A stretch of DNA of 36,066 nucleotides from Lachnospiraceae bacterium (lineage in GTDB: Bacteria; Bacillota; Clostridia; Lachnospirales; Lachnospiraceae). Made by a program: the position numbers and the translations under genes. Below the pieces are notes generated by a model that saw only the letters and a list, made by a program, of their open reading frames with translations, ran no database searches and was not told the origin of the DNA. Positions within the stretch are counted from its first letter, which is position 1; each line of letters begins with the position of its first letter. The DNA lies in the NCBI GenBank assembly GCA_029227035.1, contig JAQXZD010000113.1, forward strand, positions 1 through 36,066, given 5' to 3'. This document shows positions 1-7,698 of this stretch, in pieces.

Positions 1-206
1 CCTTTAATACAGTAAACAGTATAGAAACTTTTACAGACGTAAAATTTTCTGCAGAACAGGGTGAAGACGGCTACCTTAAGCTTTTGCTGGAGGAAGGCCC
101 ATCTTCCGATGCAGAACTGTTATTACAGTCATTGCTTCTTGGATTGTCGTCCATTCAGGAAGAATACGGAGAGAAACACATAAAAATCCGATTTGAGGAG
201 GTGTAG
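1..206 (+). CDS. prp: Ribosomal-processing cysteine protease Prp, 3' end only
   Basis: This is the last 67 codons of a gene that begins left of the window; the frame starts at base 3 and ends at TAG 204-206. The visible part begins FNTVNSIETFTDVKF and ends with an LLLQSLLLGL-type helix and the tail HIKIRFEEV, which I recognise as the C-terminus of the YsxB/Prp family. The catalytic His and Cys lie upstream and cannot be checked. Prp removes the N-terminal extension of ribosomal protein L27 in Firmicutes. The next gene, 3 bases away, encodes an L27 with exactly such an extension, which supports the call. The rpmA Shine-Dalgarno sequence (GAGGAGGTG, 195-203) lies inside the last codons of prp, so the two genes are probably translationally coupled. 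Confidence 0.9.
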   Translation, partial: FNTVNSIETFTDVKFSAEQGEDGYLKLLLEEGPSSDAELLLQSLLLGLSSIQEEYGEKHIKIRFEEV

Positions 207-209
207 GTT

Positions 210-497
210 ATGCTTCAGATGAACCTTCAGTTTTTTGCCCATAAAAAGGGTGTTGGCTCTACCAAGAACGGCAGAGACTCCGAGTCCAAGAGATTAGGCG
301 CAAAACGTGCTGACGGACAGTTTGTACTGGCTGGCAATATTCTTTACAGACAGCGTGGTACCAAAATTCACCCGGGTGTGAATGTAGGTATCGGCGGAGA
401 CGATACATTGTTCGCTAAGGTGGATGGTGTATTAAGATTCGAGCGCGTAGGCAGAGACAAAAAACAGGCATCTGTATATCCAGTAGATAACGAGTAG
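210..497 (+). CDS. rpmA: 50S ribosomal protein L27 with Prp-cleavable N-terminus
   Basis: The product is a 95-residue bL27, a large-subunit protein whose N-terminus reaches toward the peptidyl-transferase centre. The core is typical: [20 protein letters not shown], then a [11 protein letters not shown] stretch and a [11 protein letters not shown] stretch. It starts with a ten-residue extension, [10 protein letters not shown], in front of HKKG. In Firmicutes this LQFFA-type extension is removed by Prp after the Ala, so A10-H11 is the predicted cut site. The ATG at 210 has a good Shine-Dalgarno at 195-203. A second in-frame ATG at 219 would give a shorter extension but is worse placed. The gene lies between prp and obgE, the standard order when rplU precedes prp. 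The family is certain; the exact cut is inferred from known homologues. Confidence 0.97.
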   Translation: MLQMNLQFFAHKKGVGSTKNGRDSESKRLGAKRADGQFVLAGNILYRQRGTKIHPGVNVGIGGDDTLFAKVDGVLRFERVGRDKKQASVYPVDNE

Positions 498-503
498 TGA
501 AAG

Positions 504-530
504 AACCCCGACTTTTTAGCCGGGGTTTTT
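504..530 (+). terminator. Intrinsic terminator or attenuator between rpmA and obgE
   Basis: The arms AACCCCG (504-510) and CGGGGTT (521-527) form a GC-rich 7-bp stem with a 10-base loop. The stem runs straight into a T-tract (526-530). It sits 7 bases after the rpmA stop and 29 bases before obgE. No strong promoter is visible between it and obgE, so it probably acts as a partial terminator that lowers obgE-rsfS expression relative to the ribosomal protein genes. Confidence 0.8.
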
Positions 531-555
531 CGATATTGTAGTAGGAGAAAGGTGA

Positions 556-1842
<1,287 letters not shown>

Positions 1843-1853
1843 AGGAGGCATTT

Positions 1854-2144
1854 ATGAACAGCAGGCAACGGGCATATTTAAGCAGTCTTGCCAATACGAT
1901 GGATCCTATTTTTCAGATTGGGAAAGCTTCTCTGACACCGGAAATCATCGAAGCCCTTGACAGTGCGCTGGAAAAGCGTGAGCTGATTAAGGTGTCGGTT
2001 TTGAAGAACTGTATTGATGAGCCAAAGGAGATTGCTTCGGTCATCGCGGAGCGCACACATTCCCAGGTTGTCAAGGTAATCGGCAAGAAGATGATCTTTT
2101 ACCGCAGGGCAAAAAAGAATCCGAAAATCAAGCTTCCGGAATAA
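1854..2144 (+). CDS. yhbY: CRS1/YhbY-type RNA-binding protein
   Basis: This 96-residue protein belongs to the YhbY (YqeI in Bacillus) family, a single CRM RNA-binding domain associated with 50S precursors. Typical features are the N-terminal RAYLSSLANTMDPIFQIGK helix-turn segment, an ELIKVSVLKNC strand and the C-terminal VIGKKMIFYRR segment that carries the basic surface. The length matches the family. The Shine-Dalgarno AGAGGAGG precedes ATG 1854 by 6 bases. It sits between obgE and nadD, as in many Firmicutes, which fits a role in ribosome maturation. Confidence 0.93.
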   Translation: MNSRQRAYLSSLANTMDPIFQIGKASLTPEIIEALDSALEKRELIKVSVLKNCIDEPKEIASVIAERTHSQVVKVIGKKMIFYRRAKKNPKIKLPE

Positions 2145-2153
2145 CAGGATATT

Positions 2154-2759
2154 ATGGATATTGGAATATTAGGCGGATCTTTTGATCCGATTCACAATGG
2201 ACATCTGCATATGGCAGTCAGCGCATACCGGTCTTTTTTGCTGGATCAGGTATGGCTGATGCCGGCGGGACATTCTCCCAATAAAGATGAGGCAGGGATG
2301 ACAGGAGCTTTGCAGCGTTACCGGATGTGTGAGCTGGCGGCCTCGACCTATGACTGGCTTACGGTAAGCAGACTTGAACTGGACAGTGCTGAGACAAGTT
2401 ATACGTACCGCACTCTGGAAAAGCTCAAAAAACAGTATCCTGCAGAGCATTTTTACTTTATCATGGGAGGAGATTCCCTGGATTATTTCGAGAGCTGGAA
2501 GCATCCGGAGACGATTGCAAAGCTTTGCACCGTTCTGGTGATTCCCAGAGACCGGTTTGACATTCCGGCTCTGGAAGAGAAAATCAAAAAGCTGGAGCAA
2601 TTATTTCCATGCGATATCCGCATGGTTTCCTGTGACAGATATCCGGTTTCTTCCACCGAAATAAGAGCGAAGCTTTTGCGCGGAGAAGAGACGGAAGAGG
2701 AGATTCCGCAAAAGGTTCTTACTTATATCCGGGAACAGGGATTGTATAGAGTACGGTAA
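2154..2759 (+). CDS. nadD: Nicotinate-nucleotide adenylyltransferase
   Basis: This 201-residue enzyme transfers AMP from ATP to nicotinate mononucleotide, giving deamido-NAD in NAD biosynthesis. The nucleotidyltransferase signature GSFDPIHNGH is at residues 8-17, with the catalytic-site HxGH-like pair H14/H17. The C-terminal SSTEIR segment (about 165-170) is the second ATP-binding motif of the family. FIMGGDSL is the usual substrate-pocket segment. The gene starts 9 bases after the yhbY stop with a modest AGGAT Shine-Dalgarno. The nadD-yqeK-rsfS order is widely conserved in Firmicutes. Confidence 0.97.
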   Translation: MDIGILGGSFDPIHNGHLHMAVSAYRSFLLDQVWLMPAGHSPNKDEAGMTGALQRYRMCELAASTYDWLTVSRLELDSAETSYTYRTLEKLKKQYPAEHFYFIMGGDSLDYFESWKHPETIAKLCTVLVIPRDRFDIPALEEKIKKLEQLFPCDIRMVSCDRYPVSSTEIRAKLLRGEETEEEIPQKVLTYIREQGLYRVR

Positions 2760-2771
2760 AGAGGCGATAGA

Positions 2772-3359
2772 ATGGACATACGTGATATTCGAAAGAAACT
2801 GAAAAAGGAACTGGATAAGGACCGGTATGAGCATTCCAAAGGGGTTATGTACACGGCAGGCTGCATGGCCATGGCATTTGCCTATGATTATGAAAAGGCA
2901 ATGCTTGCCGGAATTCTGCACGATTGTGCAAAATGTCTTTCCCCGGCAGAAAAGGTTGCCCTGTGCAAAAAGAAGCATCTGGAGATTTCCCAGGTGGAAC
3001 TGGATAATCCGGGACTTTTGCATGCCAAAGCCGGAATGGTTCTGGCAGAGGAAAAGTACGGCGTCAAAGATCCGGATATTCTGCATGCCATCATGGTACA
3101 CACGACCGGTGAGCCGAATATGAACACTCTGGATAAGATTATCTATGTGGCGGATTATATAGAGCCCCAGAGATGTGATGCCCCGCATCTGGATTTGATA
3201 CGGAGACTTGCATTCTCGGATTTAAATGAGTGCGTTGCGGAGATATTGTATGACACCCTGAATTATCTCAAAGGGCGAAAGGGCAGTATTGATTCTTCGA
3301 CACAATTGACCTATGAATTTTACAAACAATATGGAAAGGAGCGGCCATGGAAACATTAG
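2772..3359 (+). CDS. yqeK: HD-domain bis(5'-nucleosyl)-tetraphosphatase YqeK
   Basis: The product is a 195-residue HD-superfamily hydrolase of the YqeK family, whose characterised members split diadenosine tetraphosphate symmetrically into ADP. Metal-binding candidates are H21 (in YEHSKG), the H50-D51 pair (ILHDCAK), and the downstream HTTGEPNM and VADYIEPQR segments typical of the family. The ATG at 2772 is preceded by AGAGGCG. The 3' end overlaps the rsfS start by 13 bases, pointing to translational coupling. No transmembrane segment is seen. Confidence 0.94.
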   Translation: MDIRDIRKKLKKELDKDRYEHSKGVMYTAGCMAMAFAYDYEKAMLAGILHDCAKCLSPAEKVALCKKKHLEISQVELDNPGLLHAKAGMVLAEEKYGVKDPDILHAIMVHTTGEPNMNTLDKIIYVADYIEPQRCDAPHLDLIRRLAFSDLNECVAEILYDTLNYLKGRKGSIDSSTQLTYEFYKQYGKERPWKH

Positions 3360-3688
3360 ATATGGTGAAAGCTGCAGTAGAAGCTCTGAAGGATAAAAAG
3401 GCGGAGGATATTACAGTCATTGATATCGCAGAGGTTTCTTCCATCGCAGATTATTTTATTATTGCAAACGGCAGCAATCAGAATCAGTTGTCTGCAATGC
3501 AGGATGCCGTGGATGAGGCATTGTATAAAGCAGGTCTGCATGCAAAGCAGATAGAAGGAAATAACAAATCCACATGGATTCTGATGGATTATCAGGATAT
3601 CATTGTGCATCTGTTCTCCAAAGAGGATCGGCTGTTTTATGATCTGGAGCGTATCTGGAGAGACGGAAAAATTGTAGAGTTGGATTAA
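3347..3688 (+). CDS. rsfS: Ribosomal silencing factor RsfS
   Basis: This 113-residue RsfS (RsfA/Iojap family) protein binds L14 and blocks joining of the 50S and 30S subunits when nutrients are scarce. The diagnostic segments are the IDIAEVSSIADYFIIANGSN core, the EG-x-x-STWILMDYQDIIVHLF block and the terminal DLERIWRDGK. ATG 3347 has the Shine-Dalgarno AAAGGAG and lies inside the end of yqeK. It is the last gene of the plus-strand operon; the palindrome at 3696-3867 follows directly. Confidence 0.96.
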   Translation: METLDMVKAAVEALKDKKAEDITVIDIAEVSSIADYFIIANGSNQNQLSAMQDAVDEALYKAGLHAKQIEGNNKSTWILMDYQDIIVHLFSKEDRLFYDLERIWRDGKIVELD

Positions 3689-3695
3689 AAATGCC

Positions 3696-3867
3696 TTTTT
3701 ACAAAAGTGTACCAAAATGAATTTGCATATTCTATTGCAGACACGCTTCCGCTCGGATCGCAACGTAGTGGTACTAAATTCGTTAAAAAACTCATTAAGT
3801 ACCGACGTTGCTTTACGGTCTGCAATTAGAATAGCAAAATTCATTTTTAGAAACACAACGGTAAAAA
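3696..3867. repeat. Long imperfect palindrome between convergent rsfS and lexA
   Basis: This gene-free stretch folds on itself over about 172 bases. The outermost arms are TTTTTAC (3696-3702) and GTAAAAA (3861-3867), then GTGT (3707-3710) with ACAC (3853-3856). The main arms are 3714-3742 and 3818-3847, nearly perfect complements of about 29 bases with small bulges. Inner arms GCAACG/CGTTGC and GGTACT/AGTACC lie within 3760-3775 and 3798-3811. T-runs lie outside the stem on both strands, so it could act as a bidirectional terminator for the two convergent genes. Its size and architecture also suit a MITE or REP-type element. No terminal target-site duplication was recognised. Confidence 0.7.
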
Positions 3868-3887
3868 TACTTCGTAAAAAATCTGTT

Positions 3888-4505
3888 TTACCGGAAAAAG
3901 CGGAATACTCCAAATACCTTTCCGAGGATCTTACAATCCGGTACAATGATTGGATCCATATTGTCATTCTCAGGCTGAAGCCGGATATGTCCGTCTTCTT
4001 TGTAAAATGTCTTAACCGTTGCGGAATCGTCTACCAGTGCCACAACCATTTCACCGTTGCGGGCGGATTCGCATTTCTCCACGATGACATTATCCCCGTC
4101 AAAAATTCCGGCATTAATCATGCTTTCTCCCTTTACCTTTAACATAAAGGACTCTGCGTTTGGCATAAATTCGGCCGGAATCGGAAAATAGGAATCAATA
4201 TTTTCAACGGCAAGAATCGGCTGTCCGGCGGCAACCTGTCCAACCATCGGGACATTTACAATCTCCCGGCGTGTCAGATTAAAGCTGTCATCCACAATCT
4301 CGATTGCGCGAGGCTTGGTAGGATCCCGGCGGATATATCCGTTCTTCTCAAGGGTTTCCAGATGGGAGTGAACACTTGAGGTGGACTTTAAGTGAACTGC
4401 TTCACAGATATCGCGAACCGTAGGCGGATATCCTTTGTTGAGGATTTCCTTTTTGATATATTCTAAAATTTCTCTTTGCTTATCCGTAATCTTTCCATAT
4501 GCCAT
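3888..4505 (-). CDS. lexA: SOS repressor LexA
   Basis: The product is a 205-residue LexA. Residues 1-65 form the winged-helix DNA-binding domain ([32 protein letters not shown]). The autocleavage site is Ala93-Gly94 in QVAAGQP. The S24-type catalytic dyad is Ser128 (GESMINAG) and Lys165 (SATVKTF). The start is placed at ATG 4505, the [10 protein letters not shown] start usual for the family, because AGGAGG lies 9 bases upstream of it. The longer in-frame ATG at 4535 would add ten residues with no good ribosome site. LexA represses DNA-damage genes until RecA filaments trigger self-cleavage. Two SOS-like boxes lie upstream of its own promoter, so it is probably autoregulated. Confidence 0.97.
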   Translation of the reverse strand: MAYGKITDKQREILEYIKKEILNKGYPPTVRDICEAVHLKSTSSVHSHLETLEKNGYIRRDPTKPRAIEIVDDSFNLTRREIVNVPMVGQVAAGQPILAVENIDSYFPIPAEFMPNAESFMLKVKGESMINAGIFDGDNVIVEKCESARNGEMVVALVDDSATVKTFYKEDGHIRLQPENDNMDPIIVPDCKILGKVFGVFRFFR

Positions 4506-4539
4506 ATATGAAATACCTCCTGTATGTTTAGTCACTCAA

Positions 4540-4593
4540 AGTTTAACATACTTCCACCGAAAAAGCAAACGTATATTCGCGAAAATCTGTTCG
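4540..4593 (-). promoter_or_regulatory. lexA promoter with two tandem SOS boxes
   Basis: Read on the minus strand, TTGCTT (4568-4563), a 17-base spacer and TAAACT (4545-4540) form a plausible sigma-A promoter 34 bases before the lexA start. Immediately upstream are two adjacent 14-mers resembling the Gram-positive SOS consensus CGAACNNNNGTTYG: CGAACAGATTTTCG (4593-4580, one mismatch) and CGAATATACGTTTG (4579-4566, one mismatch, overlapping the -35). The tandem arrangement fits LexA autoregulation. Box identity is by eye. Confidence 0.78.
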
Positions 4594-4636
4594 CATTTCC
4601 TGTATGATATGCGCAGAAAGTTTCGAAAAAAGCAGT

Positions 4637-4675
4637 AATCGTTTGCTTGATTTATGGTTTGCAAACGATTATACT
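4637..4675 (+). promoter_or_regulatory. Promoter with overlapping inverted-repeat operator for the diguanylate cyclase gene
   Basis: TTGATT (4647-4652), a 17-base spacer and TATACT (4670-4675) make a good sigma-A promoter. It is overlapped by a perfect 10-bp inverted repeat, AATCGTTTGC (4637-4646) and GCAAACGATT (4661-4670), with 14 bases between the arms. The left arm abuts the -35 and the right arm covers the spacer up to the -10, a layout expected of a repressor operator. The binding protein is unknown; the sequence does not fit the SOS consensus. Confidence 0.65.
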
Positions 4676-4715
4676 GTATATAGGATTGTGGGTTGAATTC
4701 TTTGGAGGAAGATTG

Positions 4716-6323
4716 ATGACCATAAATATCTCAGATAAGAAAATTAAAAACCTGTTTTACATATTTCTGGTGTTTACACTGGCTCTGACTCTCGTTGCGT
4801 TCTGGATGGGAGGAAGTAAAGAAAACGTGAATACAACCTGTGAAATCTGCAAGCCGACTACCATGCAAAAACTGGCAGACGGCGTGGATGAGTTCACCTT
4901 TGTTCCGAAAAAATATCCGATGGAGCTTAATACCATTGCGTTTTTTACCAGCCATCAGTTTGTCGAGATATATGAAGGCAAAAAGCTTATTTATTCCTTT
5001 GATACGGATGCCGGAATACTGGGACATACCACGGGAACGGCATGGCATTTTATACCTGTCGGGGACGGAGTTGAGGAGATAACGGTCCGGCTGACGCCTG
5101 CGTATGAGAGCGGGGAGTATCAGAAATGTACATTTTACTGCGGCAGTGAAATGGATATTTTTATTTATCTGTTTCGAAGAGCATTGCCATCATTTCTGGC
5201 TAGTGTGATTATTCTGATTCTCGGAATTGCACTGATTGTTCTCTCGAGGATTGTTGGAAAATGCGGCTTTACCGGGCAAAGCTTTTTATATTTGGGAATC
5301 TTTTCCACTCTGTTTGGGATTTGGTCGGCAAACGAGACGGATATTGTCACTCTGTTATGCAAAAACAGGGTTGGTTCGTATTTCCTTGCTTATGTGGCGC
5401 TGATGCTGATGGTGATTCCGTTTATTTTCTTTGTGCGGGAATTTTTCCGGGTAGGCGAGAATAAGATATGGAAGTTTTTTGCGGTGTCCAATATTCTGGA
5501 AATGATGACGGTGCTTGCACTTCAGTTTTTTGGAATCCGGGACCTGCGGGAGACGTTGTTTCTGACGCATATTTTCCTTGCTATAGGCATCGGTTATCTG
5601 ATCGGCTGCGTGTTGTATAAGATAATCAGAAACAAAGCGGATAAACGTGTAAGAGCCACAATATTCAGCGGTGTTTTGATTGTTGCGGCAGTGGTGATTG
5701 ATATCTATACCTATTATTACCGAATCGGAGATGCAGATTTGTTTGGACGGTTCGTATTCCTTTTGTTCATTGTCACAGTGTCCTTTGAAACCATATCAGA
5801 GACTCTTATCGTGATTGAAAAAGGAAAGAAGGCTGCAGAATATCAGAAGCTTGCAGATACGGATGCTTTGACAGGGCTGAAAAGCCGCAGTTCCTATGAG
5901 CGGGATGTGCAGCATCAGGCTTCCCACGACACGATGATTATTTCTTTTGATTTGAATAATCTGAAAAAATGCAACGACCGTTACGGGCATAAGATGGGAG
6001 ATGAGTACATTGTCAGCTCTTCCAGGATCATTAAAAAAGCCTTCAGCAGATACGGAAAAGTCTACCGCATCGGAGGAGATGAATTTGTCTGCATTGTTCC
6101 GCATTCCGGGAAGTGTCCCATTGATAAATGCCTGAAGCAGATGCAGGAAGAAGTTACGAAATACAATAGTGCAGGAACGCGATACTATGGATTTGTCATG
6201 CAGATTGCATGCGGTTATGCCGTGTATAATCCGCTGACGGATGAGGATCTGGAAGCAACGAGAAATCGTTCGGATTTTATGATGTACCAGAATAAATCGG
6301 CACTGAAAGAGAATAAAGAATAA
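4716..6323 (+). CDS. Membrane diguanylate cyclase (7TM-like sensor plus GGDEF)
   Basis: This 535-residue membrane protein probably makes cyclic di-GMP. An N-terminal membrane anchor (about 11-30) is followed by an extracytoplasmic domain (about 31-150). About seven hydrophobic segments follow between 155 and 375, resembling the 7TMR-DISM arrangement. The C-terminal GGDEF domain starts near TDALTGLKSR and has the active-site sequence GGDEF intact at 453-457 (YRIGGDEFVCIVP). The RxxD inhibitory I-site expected just upstream is absent (SRYG at that place), so simple product inhibition is not predicted. The start is placed at ATG 4716 because GGAGGAA lies 5 bases before it; an upstream in-frame ATG at 4647 lies within the promoter. 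It is a single gene between lexA and the BIG2 gene. The ligand sensed is unknown. Confidence 0.9.
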   Translation: MTINISDKKIKNLFYIFLVFTLALTLVAFWMGGSKENVNTTCEICKPTTMQKLADGVDEFTFVPKKYPMELNTIAFFTSHQFVEIYEGKKLIYSFDTDAGILGHTTGTAWHFIPVGDGVEEITVRLTPAYESGEYQKCTFYCGSEMDIFIYLFRRALPSFLASVIILILGIALIVLSRIVGKCGFTGQSFLYLGIFSTLFGIWSANETDIVTLLCKNRVGSYFLAYVALMLMVIPFIFFVREFFRVGENKIWKFFAVSNILEMMTVLALQFFGIRDLRETLFLTHIFLAIGIGYLIGCVLYKIIRNKADKRVRATIFSGVLIVAAVVIDIYTYYYRIGDADLFGRFVFLLFIVTVSFETISETLIVIEKGKKAAEYQKLADTDALTGLKSRSSYERDVQHQASHDTMIISFDLNNLKKCNDRYGHKMGDEYIVSSSRIIKKAFSRYGKVYRIGGDEFVCIVPHSGKCPIDKCLKQMQEEVTKYNSAGTRYYGFVMQIACGYAVYNPLTDEDLEATRNRSDFMMYQNKSALKENKE

Positions 6324-6385
6324 ATTAGCTAATTTAAAAAATGAGCTTTTATGCATCGATAAAGTAAAAATTGAATAAAAATAGC

Positions 6386-6404
6386 GCAAAAATTTTTGCT
6401 TTTT
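6386..6404 (+). terminator. Weak AT-rich hairpin after the GGDEF gene
   Basis: The palindrome GCAAAAATTTTTGC (6386-6399) is followed by TTTTT. It lies 63 bases after the diguanylate cyclase stop and just before the next promoter. The stem is AT-rich, so termination would be weak. Confidence 0.4.
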
Positions 6405-6411
6405 GTGCAAC

Positions 6412-6440
6412 TTGACTACTGCAGAGAAAAGTGTTAGAAT
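6412..6440 (+). promoter_or_regulatory. Sigma-A promoter for the BIG2 protein gene
   Basis: TTGACT (6412-6417), a 17-base spacer and TAGAAT (6435-6440) match the vegetative consensus well. The predicted transcript would have a leader of about 60 bases with the Shine-Dalgarno GAAAGGAG (about 6492-6499) before ATG 6509. No riboswitch-like structure was recognised in the leader. Confidence 0.75.
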
Positions 6441-6508
6441 TTACTTAACCATTATTTAGCAGGATGGGGGAAGCAATACAAACAGTATTTTGAAAGGAGA
6501 ATATCGTT

Positions 6509-7492
6509 ATGAAGAAATTTGCAAAAAATCTGCTGGCAGCCGCATGTGCTGTTGCACTGTCGGTAACGACGCTTGTACCGGCTACACCGGTTCTTGCTGC
6601 AAGCAAGAACAAAGTTGTTGAGATTCCGGTAAACTTTACCAACAGCAGTTGGGAGGATAATTGGGACACGACTTCATTCAGTGATATCTGTTTATGGTCA
6701 ACGGGAGAGCAGTCAGCTTATTCGGATTGTTACACAGTCAGCTTCAAGCTTTATGTCCCGACTTCTTTTATGAAAGAAGGTTCTGCTCTCAATATCGGTG
6801 GCAGTCTGAATTTTGATGATACCACAGAAGAGGAGTGGAAGTGGGCAGGCTTCACGGAGTTACCGAGTGCAGAATTGCATGAAGACGGTTCTGTAACAAA
6901 ATGGAGCGATGAAGAGCAAAAGGATGTTCCGATTGATTATGCAACGGTCAAGAAGACCGGAGACTTCTATGTTATTTCCTATTCGGGAAAGACAGGTACG
7001 GTTCACGCTGAGGATGCACAGGCAGATCCGACCAAAGCAGAGAAGGTGGCAGTCACTCCTTCTGTTTGCATCAAAGGCATTTTCATCACGGCAAAGAACA
7101 GTGCCATCTATTTGGATGATCTCAAGATTACCAAAGCGGACGGAACCGTTGTCCGTGACCAGAACTTTACCTCTGACAAGAAGGTAGAGGGTGAGACAAG
7201 AGTTGCACCGAAGATGGGCGAAAGTGATGGCAAGGCAATCAAGCTTGCTACCATTACCGACAATAAGGTATTAACCGTTAAATCGACCAAGCTTTCCGTT
7301 AAAGTGAAAAAGACGGCAAAGATTTCTGCAACCGCTACACCGGCAACCAAGATTACCTACACTTCTTCCAACAAGAAGGTCGCTACTGTTAATTCAAAGG
7401 GCGTTGTCACAGGTAAGAAGGCCGGAAAGGCAGTGATTTCCGTTAAGGCAAACGGCAAGACCGTAAAGGTTACCGTTACCGTCAAAAAGTAA
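6509..7492 (+). CDS. Secreted protein with C-terminal BIG2 (Ig-like) domain
   Basis: The product is 327 residues. Residues 1-30 form a Sec signal peptide (KK start, hydrophobic core, TPVLA-A cut). Residues about 35-215 look like a beta-rich domain with many aromatic and acidic residues (NFTNSSWEDNWDTT, VSFKLYVP, KGIFITAKNSAIYLDDLKI), similar in feel to carbohydrate-binding beta-sandwich modules, though no specific family was recognised. Residues about 252-327 form a BIG2 domain with the usual hallmarks ATPATKITYTSSNKKVATV, GVVTGKKAGKAVI and VTVTVKK. No LPXTG, catalytic motif or membrane anchor is visible, so it is probably released or held by wall polymers. The C-terminal third is Lys-rich. 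It is transcribed alone: a strong promoter precedes it and a strong terminator follows. Confidence 0.85.
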   Translation: MKKFAKNLLAAACAVALSVTTLVPATPVLAASKNKVVEIPVNFTNSSWEDNWDTTSFSDICLWSTGEQSAYSDCYTVSFKLYVPTSFMKEGSALNIGGSLNFDDTTEEEWKWAGFTELPSAELHEDGSVTKWSDEEQKDVPIDYATVKKTGDFYVISYSGKTGTVHAEDAQADPTKAEKVAVTPSVCIKGIFITAKNSAIYLDDLKITKADGTVVRDQNFTSDKKVEGETRVAPKMGESDGKAIKLATITDNKVLTVKSTKLSVKVKKTAKISATATPATKITYTSSNKKVATVNSKGVVTGKKAGKAVISVKANGKTVKVTVTVKK

Positions 7493-7514
7493 AGAAATGT
7501 AAAATAAGAGGATG

Positions 7515-7549
7515 TGTTCCGGAAGTTCGCTTTCGGAACATATTTTTTA
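7515..7549 (+). terminator. Strong intrinsic terminator with UUCG loop
   Basis: TGTTCCGGAAG (7515-7525) pairs with CTTTCGGAACA (7530-7540) as an 11-bp stem with one G-U pair, closed by a UUCG tetraloop (7526-7529). TATTTTTTA follows. It ends the BIG2 gene transcript. Confidence 0.93.
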
Positions 7550-7586
7550 TTTGATAGGAAATTCTCTTCGAGCTTTGTTGTAAAAT

Positions 7587-7663
7587 CGAAAATTTGTTCG
7601 AATTATGTGTTGACAAACATTTGTTCTTGTATTATATTATATATACAAACAAACGAACGTTCG
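7587..7663 (+). promoter_or_regulatory. Promoter with three SOS boxes for the YneA-like gene
   Basis: TTGACA (7610-7615), a 17-base spacer and TATATT (7633-7638) form a near-consensus promoter. Three 14-mers fit the Gram-positive SOS consensus CGAACNNNNGTTYG when read on the appropriate strand. CGAAAATTTGTTCG lies at 7587-7600 (one mismatch, same form as a lexA box). CAAACATTTGTTCT at 7614-7627 overlaps the -35 end and spacer; its reverse strand is AGAACAAATGTTTG. CAAACGAACGTTCG at 7650-7663 lies just after the start point; its reverse strand CGAACGTTCGTTTG is a full match. One box upstream, one on the core promoter and one downstream implies tight LexA repression. Confidence 0.83.
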
Positions 7664-7698
7664 ATGATACAGAAGTTAAAGGTTTCGGAGGGATAATT

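Noticed and set aside
3717-4142. Plus-strand open frame of 141 codons
   Set aside because: It lies over the long palindrome and antisense to lexA, which is unambiguous; there is no ribosome site.
6441-6508. Riboswitch in the leader of the BIG2 gene
   Set aside because: The leader is about 60 bases with no conserved aptamer motif or terminator/antiterminator pair.
7515-7540. SOS box in the sequence CCGGAAGTTCGCTTTCGG
   Set aside because: It is part of the terminator stem; the half sites do not have the right spacing.
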